Position numbers and translations under genes: made by a program
In this document: positions 9,143-17,714 of the stretch, one piece after another
Position numbering within the stretch: position 1 is the first letter of the stretch
How the letters are laid out: the number at the start of each line of letters is the position of its first letter
From: Chitinophaga sp. sic0106
GTDB taxonomy: Bacteria; Bacteroidota; Bacteroidia; Chitinophagales; Chitinophagaceae
Assembly: GCF_019219075.1 (NCBI RefSeq)
Contig: NZ_JAHUWJ010000002.1
Coordinates: 310,001 to 374,000, forward strand
DNA: 64,000 nucleotides
Direction: 5' to 3'
Notes under the pieces: generated by a model
Told to the model about the DNA's origin: nothing
What the model saw: only the letters and a program-made list of their open reading frames with translations
Database searches by the model: none

Positions 9143-9733
9143 TTGACAAGGGATAACGCTTATAGTGACCTGGAACTGGTAAGCATGTTAAAACGAGGCG
9201 ATGTACAGGCGTTTGACCTGCTATACTCCCGTCATTGGGCTGGGATGTACCAGTCAGCCTTTTACCTGCTGAGAGATCAAAATGCCTGTATGGATATAGT
9301 ACAGGATATTTTCGCGTGGCTATGGGAAAAGCGCGCGGAGCTTGATATACAAACTGTACCTGCCTACCTCCGCAGCGCTGTTCGCTTTAAGGTGATCAAC
9401 TACATCCGTTCCGGAAAAATAAGGACCGATTTTTATGCTGAGCTGGCAGGAATTGCCTTGCCCACAGAGCCGGGCCCGCAGGACTTCCTCGAACTCAGTG
9501 ACCTGAAAATTATTATCCAGCAGGCCATTACGGATCTGCCTGAGAAATGCCGGGAAATATTTTTATTAAGCAGAGATGGACAGCTGACGAATCAACAAAT
9601 AGCAGATTTACTGAATATCTCCATAAAAACGGTAGAAGCCCAGAAAACCATAGCACTAAAGCGCATCAGAACCGCCGTAGATCCTCATCTGCTGGCGTTG
9701 TTACTACTCCCTATTGTTACCCACTATAGTTAG
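9143..9733 (+). CDS. ECF RNA polymerase sigma factor (FecI-like)
   Basis: 196 residues from a TTG start. The only nearby ATG (9133) is in another frame and soon stops, and the next in-frame Met is residue 15. Region 2 is at about residues 12-85 (DVQAFDLLYSRHW, then DIVQDIFAWLWEKR) and region 4 at about 120-175 (LPEKCREIFLLSRDGQLTNQQIADLLNISIKTVEAQ). It heads the set anti-sigma FecR, SusC with STN domain, SusD. By the known FecIRA-type scheme it is held by the FecR protein and released when the outer-membrane transporter binds its ligand, then transcribes this locus. Confidence 0.92.
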   Translation: MTRDNAYSDLELVSMLKRGDVQAFDLLYSRHWAGMYQSAFYLLRDQNACMDIVQDIFAWLWEKRAELDIQTVPAYLRSAVRFKVINYIRSGKIRTDFYAELAGIALPTEPGPQDFLELSDLKIIIQQAITDLPEKCREIFLLSRDGQLTNQQIADLLNISIKTVEAQKTIALKRIRTAVDPHLLALLLLPIVTHYS

Positions 9734-9800
9734 TATCCTACCCAGCTGAAAATTTTTTTTGAACCTTTTAGGGGTATTTATTTTTATAACTGCCATACTA

Positions 9801-10949
9801 ATGGAACACCTACGTATGACCAAAGAAGAGCTGATATTATTAACAGAGAAGATTGTGTCAGGCACCGCTACGGACGCGGAGCTGATGCAGTATAACCGGG
9901 TTTTCAATGCCTTTAGCCGGCAGGAAACCTGGGACGAGCATACGTTGGGGAATAAGGCCGAAATTGAAGCCGCTATCCGGTTGCGACTGGAAGATGCCCT
10001 CCGCAAACCTGCTGCCACACCAGTTATAGGCTGGTATAAGTGGGCGGCAGCTGCCGCTGTGGTGGTTATTATAAGTGTATCCGCCATATTGCTACGCCCG
10101 CGGGAAGTCCGCCTGGCGCCACAAGCGGAGCGTTTCCGTAATGATATACCCGCTCCTTCGGGCAACCACGCTGTGCTTACGCTCGGAAACGGTCAGCAAA
10201 TTCTGCTGGATAGCGCCGGCAACGGTACCATCGCCGTGCAGGGTGGCGTAAACATTGCCAAAACCGCTGATGGCCAGATCGCCTATTCCGGTGCAGGCGC
10301 CACCGTTAGCACCAACACCATTACGCTGCCCCCAGGCAGCCGTGCGCTGAAGATTGTGCTGGCAGATGGTACCAAAGTATGGATAGACGCAGGTTCCAGC
10401 TTTACCTATCCCACCACCTTTACCGGCAAAACACGTGCGGTCAACATCACCGGACAAGCCTATTTTGAAGTAGCACAAAACAGTAATATGCCATTTACCG
10501 TTAGCACCACCAACAAAAGCTATTCGGTAGATGTACTCGGCACCTCGTTTAACATCCGGGTGTATGCCGACGAAAGTAACATCAAACTCACCCTGGTAGA
10601 CGGGGCCGTGAAATTTAATACCAACACCGTTTCCAAGCTGATGAAACCTGGAGAACAGGCCACCGCATCAGACAACGGTACCATACAGCTTACAACGAAC
10701 GCCGACCTGACAGCGGCCACCGCCTGGAAAGACGGACTATTCTATTACAATGGCAGTGATATAAACACGATTATGTCGGAGCTGCAACGCTACTACAATC
10801 TTGATGTAGTGTACCAGGCCAATGTCAGAGATTCATTTGTTGCGAAAATTCCGAGGGATGTTCCCATTTCTCAATTGCTAAATCTGTTGGAGATGACCAA
10901 TCTCGTGCATTTCAGAATTGAAGGAAGGAAAGTAACAGTAATGAAATAG
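9801..10949 (+). CDS. FecR family anti-sigma factor
   Basis: 382 residues from the ATG at 9801; the frame is open to a TTG at 9759, and ATG 9816 is an alternative. A cytoplasmic N-terminal sigma-binding part is followed by one transmembrane helix at about residues 75-95 (WAAAAAVVVIISVSAILL). Then come the periplasmic FecR domain (PPGSRALKIVLADGTKVWIDAGSS region, split here by position) and a C-terminal DUF4974-type STN-interacting domain ending RKVTVMK. It transmits ligand occupancy from the STN domain of the SusC-like receptor to the sigma factor encoded upstream. Confidence 0.92.
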   Translation: MEHLRMTKEELILLTEKIVSGTATDAELMQYNRVFNAFSRQETWDEHTLGNKAEIEAAIRLRLEDALRKPAATPVIGWYKWAAAAAVVVIISVSAILLRPREVRLAPQAERFRNDIPAPSGNHAVLTLGNGQQILLDSAGNGTIAVQGGVNIAKTADGQIAYSGAGATVSTNTITLPPGSRALKIVLADGTKVWIDAGSSFTYPTTFTGKTRAVNITGQAYFEVAQNSNMPFTVSTTNKSYSVDVLGTSFNIRVYADESNIKLTLVDGAVKFNTNTVSKLMKPGEQATASDNGTIQLTTNADLTAATAWKDGLFYYNGSDINTIMSELQRYYNLDVVYQANVRDSFVAKIPRDVPISQLLNLLEMTNLVHFRIEGRKVTVMK

Positions 10950-11029
10950 ATTATACACCAGCACAATATTTACCCTGCAGGTACCCACCAAACCTGACAG
11001 TAAGGAAAGGTATGTCCTGAACCACCGCA

Positions 11030-14000
11030 ATGGCGGTATTACTAATTAAAAATCAACCAGAAGCTATGCTAGGAAGAAAGCTTAAAAGTCTACTATGCCA
11101 GCCACCTGCTGAAAAAAGGGCCGTTACCAACTATGCCCGCATTTGTTTAATGATGGGACTGCTGTTGCTGGCAACCCAGTCTTTTGCGCAGAAGGTGACG
11201 ATGACGATGAAATCAGGTTCCCTGGAAAAGGCGTTCCAGGAAATCGAGAAGCAAACAGGCTTTAGTTTTATTTATGGGAAAAACCAGCTGAGCCAGGCTG
11301 CTCCTGTAAATATTACCGTAAAAAACCAGGAGCTGAATGAAGTGTTGACCACCCTGTTCAGTAACCAGCCTTTCACATTTTCCATCTCCGGAAAGTTTAT
11401 CGCTATCCGTATGAAAAATGCATCCGGTACTCCACAACAGCAGGTGCAGGATGGGATCATCGTAAAAGGGAAGGTCACAGATACTAAAGGTAATCCGCTG
11501 CCATCCGTATCCGTGGTGATCCCCGGTACGCCCCTTGGCGCCATGACCAACGAGCAGGGAGAGTATTTTATCAACAATGCCCCTGCAAATGCAGAGCTGG
11601 TGTTGTCTTATATCTCCTTTATTCCGCAGCGCGTGGGTATCAAAGGCCGGGCTATTATCAACGTAGTGCTGGAAGAAGATGTGAAATCACTCGATGAAGC
11701 GGTGGTAATCGGTTATGGTACCACTACCAAACGTATGAACACCGGTTCTGTAAGCAGCCTTACTGCAAAACAAATCGAAAGTCAGCCCATCTCCAATCCG
11801 CTGGCCGCTTTGCCTGGTCGCGTGCCTGGCTTGCAGATCACGCAAACCAACGGTTTGCCCGGTAGCTCTGCCATTATTCAAATTCGCGGACAAGGGTCCA
11901 TGAACTCCGGCTATGTGCCGCTGTATATCATCGATGGTGTACCTTTTACGAACTATAGCGGCTCTTATCCGCCTTCTGATAATCTTAACTCATGGGGCGC
12001 CAGTGGTGCTAATGGTGGCATCAGCCCATTCAGTATGATCAATCCGGATGATATTGAACGTATGGATATCCTGAAAGATGCAGATGCAACCGCGATCTAT
12101 GGTGCCAGAGGTGCAAACGGTGTTATCCTGATTACTACCAAAAAGGGGAAAGCAGGTAAAACAAAATTTAACGCGAACGTATACACGGGATTTGGTAAGG
12201 TCAATCACTTTGTGCCCATGATGAACACCCAGCAATACCTGGACCTCAGAAGGGAAGCATTTAAAAATGACGGCATCACACCTACCTCCGCCAATGCGCC
12301 GGAGCTGACTGTATGGGATCAGCAGGCGAATACCGATTGGCAGGATTTCCTCGTTGGTGGTACTGCACATAATACCGACGGACAATTCCAAATCTCAGGA
12401 GGCGATGCTAAAACACATTTTCTATTTAGTGGCGGCTATCATAAGGAAACAACGGTATATCCGGGTGATTTCAACAGCACCCGCTACACAGGCCGTCTTT
12501 CAGCCGACCATACCTCTGCGGATAACAAATTTTATGCGTCTTTTACCGCCAACTATTCCAACGATAAAACGGTATTGCCAGGCACTGACTTAATTCAGCT
12601 GTATAACCTGCCACCAAATATGCCACTGTACGATGCCACAGGAAAGCTGATCTGGTCCAATGGTTTCAATAATCCGGTAGCCCTGCTGCAACGCAGGTAT
12701 ACGAATAATACAGGAAACCTGATGACCAATGCCAACCTGCGTTATAGCATCATCAAAAATCTGAATTTTAAAGTAAACCTCGGCTATACCAATACCACAC
12801 TGGATCAGGTAAATCCGATGCCTGCTTCAACACAAAACCCAGCCAATAACCCGCAGTCATACGCTTATTTTTCCAACACAAAAATCCAGAACTACATCGT
12901 AGAACCTACACTGGATTATAGTCTGCGGGTAAAAGAAGATCATCAGTTTAACTTCCTGGCAGGAGGTACCTATCAGCGTAGCCTGAGTCAGGGTAATTAC
13001 ATAACAGCCAATAACTACAGCAGCGAGGCATTAATGGGTTCCATTACCGGTGCAGGTTTGCTGACAGGTTCTGCCACTTACATAGATTATAAATTCGCTT
13101 CTGTGTTTGGCCGCATTAATTACGACTACAAACAGAAATATCTGTTGAATCTGACTTTCCGCCGCGACGCGTCTTCCCGCTTTGGCCCGGATAATATTTA
13201 TGCGGATTTCGGTGCCGTGGGTGCCGCCTGGTTGTTTACCCAGGAGGAATTTGCAGCAGAAGCAATGCCATGGCTTAGCTTTGGTAAAGTACGTGCCAGC
13301 TACGGTACCACCGGTAACGATCAGATTACCAACTATACTTACCTGCCATTGCTCAGCGCTACGGGTACTTACCAGGGGGCAAATGCACTGTATCGTCAGG
13401 TATTGCCTAACCCTGGTGTGAAATGGGAAACTACCCGCAAAATGGAGTTTGCATTGGAACTGGGCTTCCTGAAAGACAGGATTATGTTTACAGGTAACTA
13501 CTATCAAAACCGCTCCAATGACCAGTTGTTGTCGGCCTCACTGGCTACGCAATCCGGCTATAACAGCTATACCGTAAACCTGCCGGCACTCGTACAGAAT
13601 AACGGGGTTGAACTGGAACTGAATACAAAAAATATCCAGAAAAGAAACTTTACCTGGAATACTTCCTTCAATGTTACATTCTACAAGAATAAGCTGATCT
13701 CCTTCCCGGGAATTGAAAAGTCATTCTATGCCAGCAGCTACCTGGTAGGGCAGCCGATTGATGTGATCAGAAGATATGTATACACCGGATATGATCCGAA
13801 CACGGGTATACCGCAATACGAGGACCTGAATAAGGATGGGGCTATTGATTTCAATAACGACCGACAGGTGATCAAACCGGGAACACCTTTCTTTGGTGGT
13901 ATAAGTAATAATTTCACCTATAAGAACTGGGATCTTAGTTTCTTCTTCCAGTTCCATCACCGCAAAGGACCTAACAATAACCTGACTACGCCTATTGGCA

Positions 14001-14395
14001 GCAGCAGAAGCAATCAGAACACTTCCCTGCTCGACAGATGGCAAGCTCCTGGTGATATCGCTACTTTCCCGGCAGCTACTTCTACTTCCGGAACTCCTAT
14101 TTATACCGGGTATAATTTTTACTCCAGTTCTACCGCTCTTTGGGGAGATGCCAGTTTCGCAAAGCTGAGAAATGCATCGCTTGCTTACACTTTCCCTAAG
14201 GAATGGCTGGCGAAAGCAAAAATCAGCAATATGCGTTTGTATGTAGAAGGTCAGAACTTGTTTACCTGGGCTAAGAACAAATACATTTTTGATCCGGAAA
14301 CCAGCATGGCTGGTGGAGCCCCTGGCCTTGGAACCGGCGCAGTGGCGATGCCTCCGCTGAGAACTATCGTGTTTGGTATAAACTGTTCATTCTAA
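11030..14395 (+). CDS. SusC/RagA family TonB-dependent receptor with N-terminal STN signalling domain
   Basis: 1121 residues. A signal peptide ends near LLATQSFAQ (about residue 54), preceded by a long basic N-region, which is normal when an STN domain follows. STN is at about 60-115 (SGSLEKAFQEIEKQTGFSF), a carboxypeptidase-D-like beta-sandwich at about 143-225, the plug at about 230-345 with the SusC signature ATAIYGARGANGVILITTKK, and a 22-strand beta-barrel to a C-terminal aromatic (GINCSF). It imports a nutrient, probably a glycan or peptide, with its SusD partner and TonB energy. The STN domain connects it to the FecR/FecI pair directly upstream. ATG 11066 is an alternative start. Confidence 0.95.
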   Translation: MAVLLIKNQPEAMLGRKLKSLLCQPPAEKRAVTNYARICLMMGLLLLATQSFAQKVTMTMKSGSLEKAFQEIEKQTGFSFIYGKNQLSQAAPVNITVKNQELNEVLTTLFSNQPFTFSISGKFIAIRMKNASGTPQQQVQDGIIVKGKVTDTKGNPLPSVSVVIPGTPLGAMTNEQGEYFINNAPANAELVLSYISFIPQRVGIKGRAIINVVLEEDVKSLDEAVVIGYGTTTKRMNTGSVSSLTAKQIESQPISNPLAALPGRVPGLQITQTNGLPGSSAIIQIRGQGSMNSGYVPLYIIDGVPFTNYSGSYPPSDNLNSWGASGANGGISPFSMINPDDIERMDILKDADATAIYGARGANGVILITTKKGKAGKTKFNANVYTGFGKVNHFVPMMNTQQYLDLRREAFKNDGITPTSANAPELTVWDQQANTDWQDFLVGGTAHNTDGQFQISGGDAKTHFLFSGGYHKETTVYPGDFNSTRYTGRLSADHTSADNKFYASFTANYSNDKTVLPGTDLIQLYNLPPNMPLYDATGKLIWSNGFNNPVALLQRRYTNNTGNLMTNANLRYSIIKNLNFKVNLGYTNTTLDQVNPMPASTQNPANNPQSYAYFSNTKIQNYIVEPTLDYSLRVKEDHQFNFLAGGTYQRSLSQGNYITANNYSSEALMGSITGAGLLTGSATYIDYKFASVFGRINYDYKQKYLLNLTFRRDASSRFGPDNIYADFGAVGAAWLFTQEEFAAEAMPWLSFGKVRASYGTTGNDQITNYTYLPLLSATGTYQGANALYRQVLPNPGVKWETTRKMEFALELGFLKDRIMFTGNYYQNRSNDQLLSASLATQSGYNSYTVNLPALVQNNGVELELNTKNIQKRNFTWNTSFNVTFYKNKLISFPGIEKSFYASSYLVGQPIDVIRRYVYTGYDPNTGIPQYEDLNKDGAIDFNNDRQVIKPGTPFFGGISNNFTYKNWDLSFFFQFHHRKGPNNNLTTPIGSSRSNQNTSLLDRWQAPGDIATFPAATSTSGTPIYTGYNFYSSSTALWGDASFAKLRNASLAYTFPKEWLAKAKISNMRLYVEGQNLFTWAKNKYIFDPETSMAGGAPGLGTGAVAMPPLRTIVFGINCSF

Positions 14396-14408
14396 AACCT
14401 GAAATGTC

Positions 14409-15839
14409 ATGTATAATCATATCATAAATAAAAAAGTACTGGCGGCATTATTGCTGGCGGGCACCCTGTTTTCTTCCTGCAAAAAACTGGTGGAAATTGG
14501 TCCGCCAACCACGCAGGTAGGACTGGACCAGGCATTTGCTTCTGATGCAACTGCCACCAGCGCCGTGCTGGGTATTTATAATGCATCGGCTACGCGTGAC
14601 TACCTGTTTCCGATCAGCTCCATACCTGGTTTGTCGGCAAACGAACTCCAGAACAATGTACCAAATGTTGCGCTGGATGAGTTTAAAACCAACAGTATCA
14701 CCATTGGGAATGGTACCAATAATACTACCCTTTGGGCATATAGCTACGCCACCCTGGCACAGGCTAATGCTATGCTGGAAGGTATTAGCAAAAGTAACAC
14801 GTTATCAGCGGCACTGAAAAATCAGCTGATGGGTGAAATAAAGTTCTGGAGGGCATTTACATTCTTTTACCAGGTAAATATGTGGGGAGATATCCCAATG
14901 CCGCTTACGGATGATCCTGTCGGAAACGCAACGCTGGCGCGTACGCCAGCCGCTGACGTCTGGAAACAGATAGAAAAGGACCTCACAGAGGCACAGGCAC
15001 TCCTGACGGATACCTATCCTACCAGCCAGCGTTCCCGCGTAAATAAACAAGCAGTAAACGCCCTGCTGGCAAGAGTATACCTTTATACGAAACAATGGCA
15101 GCTGGCAGAAACAACGGCTGACGCAGTGATCAAATCAGGTATTTATAGTCTCAATAAAGACCTGAATAGCACCTTCACCAATACGAGCAATGAGATCATC
15201 TGGCAGATCGCTACCCTGAATGGCTTATCCGTTTATATGACTAATACCGATGCCAAAGGTGGCAGTTTCGCCGCAGCACCCGGCGTTATTCCGGCTATAA
15301 CGGCAACGGATACACTCTATAATAGTCTGGAACAAGGTGACCTTCGTAAAGCCAACTGGTTTACACCCACCGTGATTGCCGGTACCAACTATAAAATTAT
15401 CAGCAAGTACAAACAACGTTCCCTTCCTACCGGTGCTACCACCGGCAGTGAATACAATGTAGCGCTGCGCCTCGCTGAACAATACCTGATCCGCGCTGAG
15501 GCCCGCGCCCAACAGGCCAACCTGGGCGGCGCTATTGCCGATGTGGACACCATCCGCTCCCGCGCAGGCCTGACTATGTTAGATAATAACATCTCCCAAA
15601 CTAACCTGCTGCTGGCGATTGAAAATGAAAGAAAAGCGGAATTGTTTGGAGAATGGGGCGCCCGCTGGTTTGATCTCAAACGTACACCTGGCAGGGTTGA
15701 TCCTTCCAAATCCCGAGCGGATGAAGTAGTAGGAGGTATGCGCCCTGCCACCTGGCAAAATACAGATGTATTGTATCCGATTCCGGATGCGCAACGTCAG
15801 CTGAATACTGCGCTTACGCAAAATCCAGGTTATAATTAA
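14409..15839 (+). CDS. SusD/RagB family nutrient-binding outer membrane lipoprotein
   Basis: 476 residues. A lipoprotein signal ends at the cysteine of LAGTLFSSCKK, followed by the SusD-like N-terminal region (LVEIGPPTTQVGLDQAF) and TPR-like helices. The C-terminal stretch RKAELFGEWGARWFDLKRT is a hallmark of the RagB/SusD family. It begins 13 bp after the SusC stop, so the pair is co-transcribed. It caps the SusC barrel on the cell surface and captures the substrate. The ligand cannot be deduced; no glycosidase sits beside it, and the downstream thioredoxin protein does not point to a glycan. Confidence 0.95.
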   Translation: MYNHIINKKVLAALLLAGTLFSSCKKLVEIGPPTTQVGLDQAFASDATATSAVLGIYNASATRDYLFPISSIPGLSANELQNNVPNVALDEFKTNSITIGNGTNNTTLWAYSYATLAQANAMLEGISKSNTLSAALKNQLMGEIKFWRAFTFFYQVNMWGDIPMPLTDDPVGNATLARTPAADVWKQIEKDLTEAQALLTDTYPTSQRSRVNKQAVNALLARVYLYTKQWQLAETTADAVIKSGIYSLNKDLNSTFTNTSNEIIWQIATLNGLSVYMTNTDAKGGSFAAAPGVIPAITATDTLYNSLEQGDLRKANWFTPTVIAGTNYKIISKYKQRSLPTGATTGSEYNVALRLAEQYLIRAEARAQQANLGGAIADVDTIRSRAGLTMLDNNISQTNLLLAIENERKAELFGEWGARWFDLKRTPGRVDPSKSRADEVVGGMRPATWQNTDVLYPIPDAQRQLNTALTQNPGYN

Positions 15840-15849
15840 TATACTGCCC

Positions 15850-15897
15850 ACCGCGCATTACGCGGCATTAATCCAGCCGGGACCGAAGGTTCCGGCT
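15850..15897. repeat. Two small hairpins between SusD and the TlpA gene, one with GAA loop
   Basis: CCGCG-CATTA-CGCGG at 15850-15864 is followed by AGCCGGGACC-GAA-GGTTCCGGCT at 15875-15897 with one G-T pair. The second belongs to the GAA-loop hairpin family seen elsewhere in the window. Confidence 0.55.
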
Positions 15898-15923
15898 GAT
15901 ATAAACCTTCAAAAATCATCACC

Positions 15924-17384
15924 ATGAAAAAGATACTAGTCCTCCTTGGCGGCTGCTTCGCGCTCGCATCAGGCAGCGCCTTCGCCCAGCAAAAGCAGGA
16001 CACCCTGCGCAAACAATACGATGCGCTCCTCAAAGGCGACGAGCAACAGCAAAACCTGCTGGTCACTAAAATGTACACGTTGCTGAAAAGCAAAAATGAA
16101 CACGATTGGGCCACTGCCTCCAATTATTTCTTCCAGCTGAAGAAAGGCAATACCTCCGATTCCATCCAGGCCGCTATGGTAAAGCGCTGGCCTAAAGGCG
16201 CTACAGCGCGTAACAAAGCCGTTCAGGTAATCTATGATGAAAAGGATCCGGTGAAAAAAGAACAGCTGTATTTCCAATGGCTGAAAGATTACCCCATGAA
16301 AAAAGACAGCAATGATATGATCGTATACGATTATGCGGCTAATGCTGTTGGCTCAGCCTATGCAGATGCGGATAATTTGCCAAAGGCATTGGAATACGCG
16401 GACAAGGTTATGACACCGGTATGGAAAGGTGAAGGTTGGGCAGGCACTGCTTCCCGCATTATGAAAAAAGGCCATTATGCAGAAGCGCAGGTACTCCTGA
16501 AAAAAGCAATTGATCTCTCCTACGAATATAGAACCACCCGTAAAGGTGAATACGGTGCCGCATTTGCCGCTATGGGCTATCCTGGCTACCTGAGGATGTA
16601 CGTGCAAACACTGTACGAAAACAAGCAGTATGATGCTGCCCTTGAATACCTCAAACGCGTTGAAGAAGTGGAAAATGGTAAACCGAGTCCTGCAACCCTG
16701 GAAACCCTCGCAAAAATACAATTGGCTAAAGGCGACTACCAGCAAGCGTTTACCGGCCTCAGTGAAGTAGCAGCCAAAGGCATGCTCAACGCTACCAGCA
16801 AAAAAATGCTTTCCGAAGCCTATACGAAAGTACGTGGCGCTCAAGGCTTTGATCAATACATTGATAGCCTGAAAGGTGGGCTGGATGCAGAAGTACGTAA
16901 AGAACTTGCTGCCCAGATGATCAGTGAAAAAGCCGCAGACTTCACCCTTACGGACCTGGAAGGAAAAAAAGTAACGCTCTCCGAACTCAAAGGGAAAACA
17001 GTTGTACTCGACTTCTGGGCCACCTGGTGCGGACCTTGCAAAGCCTCCTTCCCGGCTATGGCTAAAGCACAGGGGTTGTACAAAAACGATCCTAACGTGG
17101 TATTCCTGTTTGTGCACACCTGGGAACGCGGTGAAGCCAATCCTACCGCCGCTGCCGGTAAATTTGTACATGACAACAAATATCCGTTTACGGTGCTGAT
17201 GGACCTGAAAGACCCATCCACCGGCGTTAACAAGGTAGTGGACAGCTACGGTGTGAAAGGTATCCCGACTAAATTCGTGATCGACAAAAATGGTGACATC
17301 AGGTTCCGCTTCACCGGTTTCTCCGGTGGGGAAGATGCCGCAGTTGCTGAAGTGAAAGGTATGGTGGAGTTGTCACGCCAGTAG
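15924..17384 (+). CDS. TPR-containing thioredoxin family protein (TlpA-like), periplasmic
   Basis: 486 residues with a signal peptide (MKKILVLLGGCFALASGSAFA). The first about 330 residues are helical, TPR-like repeats (for example YDAALEYLKRVEEV, KGDYQQAFTGLSEVAAKG). The C-terminal about 145 residues are a TlpA/AhpC-type thioredoxin fold with the redox motif WATWCGPCK and the cis-Pro loop GIPTKFVID. It probably reduces or isomerises disulfides in the periplasm. Such proteins often follow SusCD pairs in Chitinophagaceae; a shared operon with the SusCD genes is likely (84 bp gap). Confidence 0.88.
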   Translation: MKKILVLLGGCFALASGSAFAQQKQDTLRKQYDALLKGDEQQQNLLVTKMYTLLKSKNEHDWATASNYFFQLKKGNTSDSIQAAMVKRWPKGATARNKAVQVIYDEKDPVKKEQLYFQWLKDYPMKKDSNDMIVYDYAANAVGSAYADADNLPKALEYADKVMTPVWKGEGWAGTASRIMKKGHYAEAQVLLKKAIDLSYEYRTTRKGEYGAAFAAMGYPGYLRMYVQTLYENKQYDAALEYLKRVEEVENGKPSPATLETLAKIQLAKGDYQQAFTGLSEVAAKGMLNATSKKMLSEAYTKVRGAQGFDQYIDSLKGGLDAEVRKELAAQMISEKAADFTLTDLEGKKVTLSELKGKTVVLDFWATWCGPCKASFPAMAKAQGLYKNDPNVVFLFVHTWERGEANPTAAAGKFVHDNKYPFTVLMDLKDPSTGVNKVVDSYGVKGIPTKFVIDKNGDIRFRFTGFSGGEDAAVAEVKGMVELSRQ

Positions 17385-17404
17385 AGACGCAATGCTTGCG
17401 TCTC
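17384..17404. repeat. Perfect inverted repeat with 9-bp arms, starting in the stop codon
   Basis: GAGACGCAA-TGC-TTGCGTCTC, beginning at the last base of the TlpA-like gene stop codon. It is REP-like; I recall this type of GAGACGCAA hairpin as common in Bacteroidota intergenic DNA. Confidence 0.6.
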
Positions 17405-17429
17405 AAACGCAAACGGCTATACGAACATA

Positions 17430-17585
17430 TCATTCCATAGAAATTGGCGTCACCCATTTCTTCACCAGGATGCTCCGCGCTTCACGCAGAACATCCTGGT
17501 GAATTTCAATAATACCGACCCCGTTTACCTGGTAATGCCGATAATCAGTTTGAAGCCACCCTTCTGGACGATAATATATCCCCAT
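17430..17585 (-). CDS. Possible small ORF, 51 residues, unknown
   Basis: An open frame from ATG at 17585 to TGA at 17430 on the minus strand encodes a protein-like sequence beginning MGIYYRPEGW and ending WVTPISME. I recognise no family. It contains an inverted repeat, CACCAGGATG (17468) and CATCCTGGTG (17497), which may instead be a structured RNA or a hairpin. This is the only candidate in the 330-bp gap before the TPR lipoprotein. Confidence 0.25.
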   Translation of the reverse strand: MGIYYRPEGWLQTDYRHYQVNGVGIIEIHQDVLREARSILVKKWVTPISME

Positions 17586-17714
17586 GAGAGAATGACCTGA
17601 TAAATCCCAAATTTTCTTAATTTAGCCTCACAAGCCAGGAATTACCCCACGCCCCATACCGCGATCCTTAACTGTACACGTAAATAGATTTTAGTCAACT
17701 CCAAAATTTGAATC

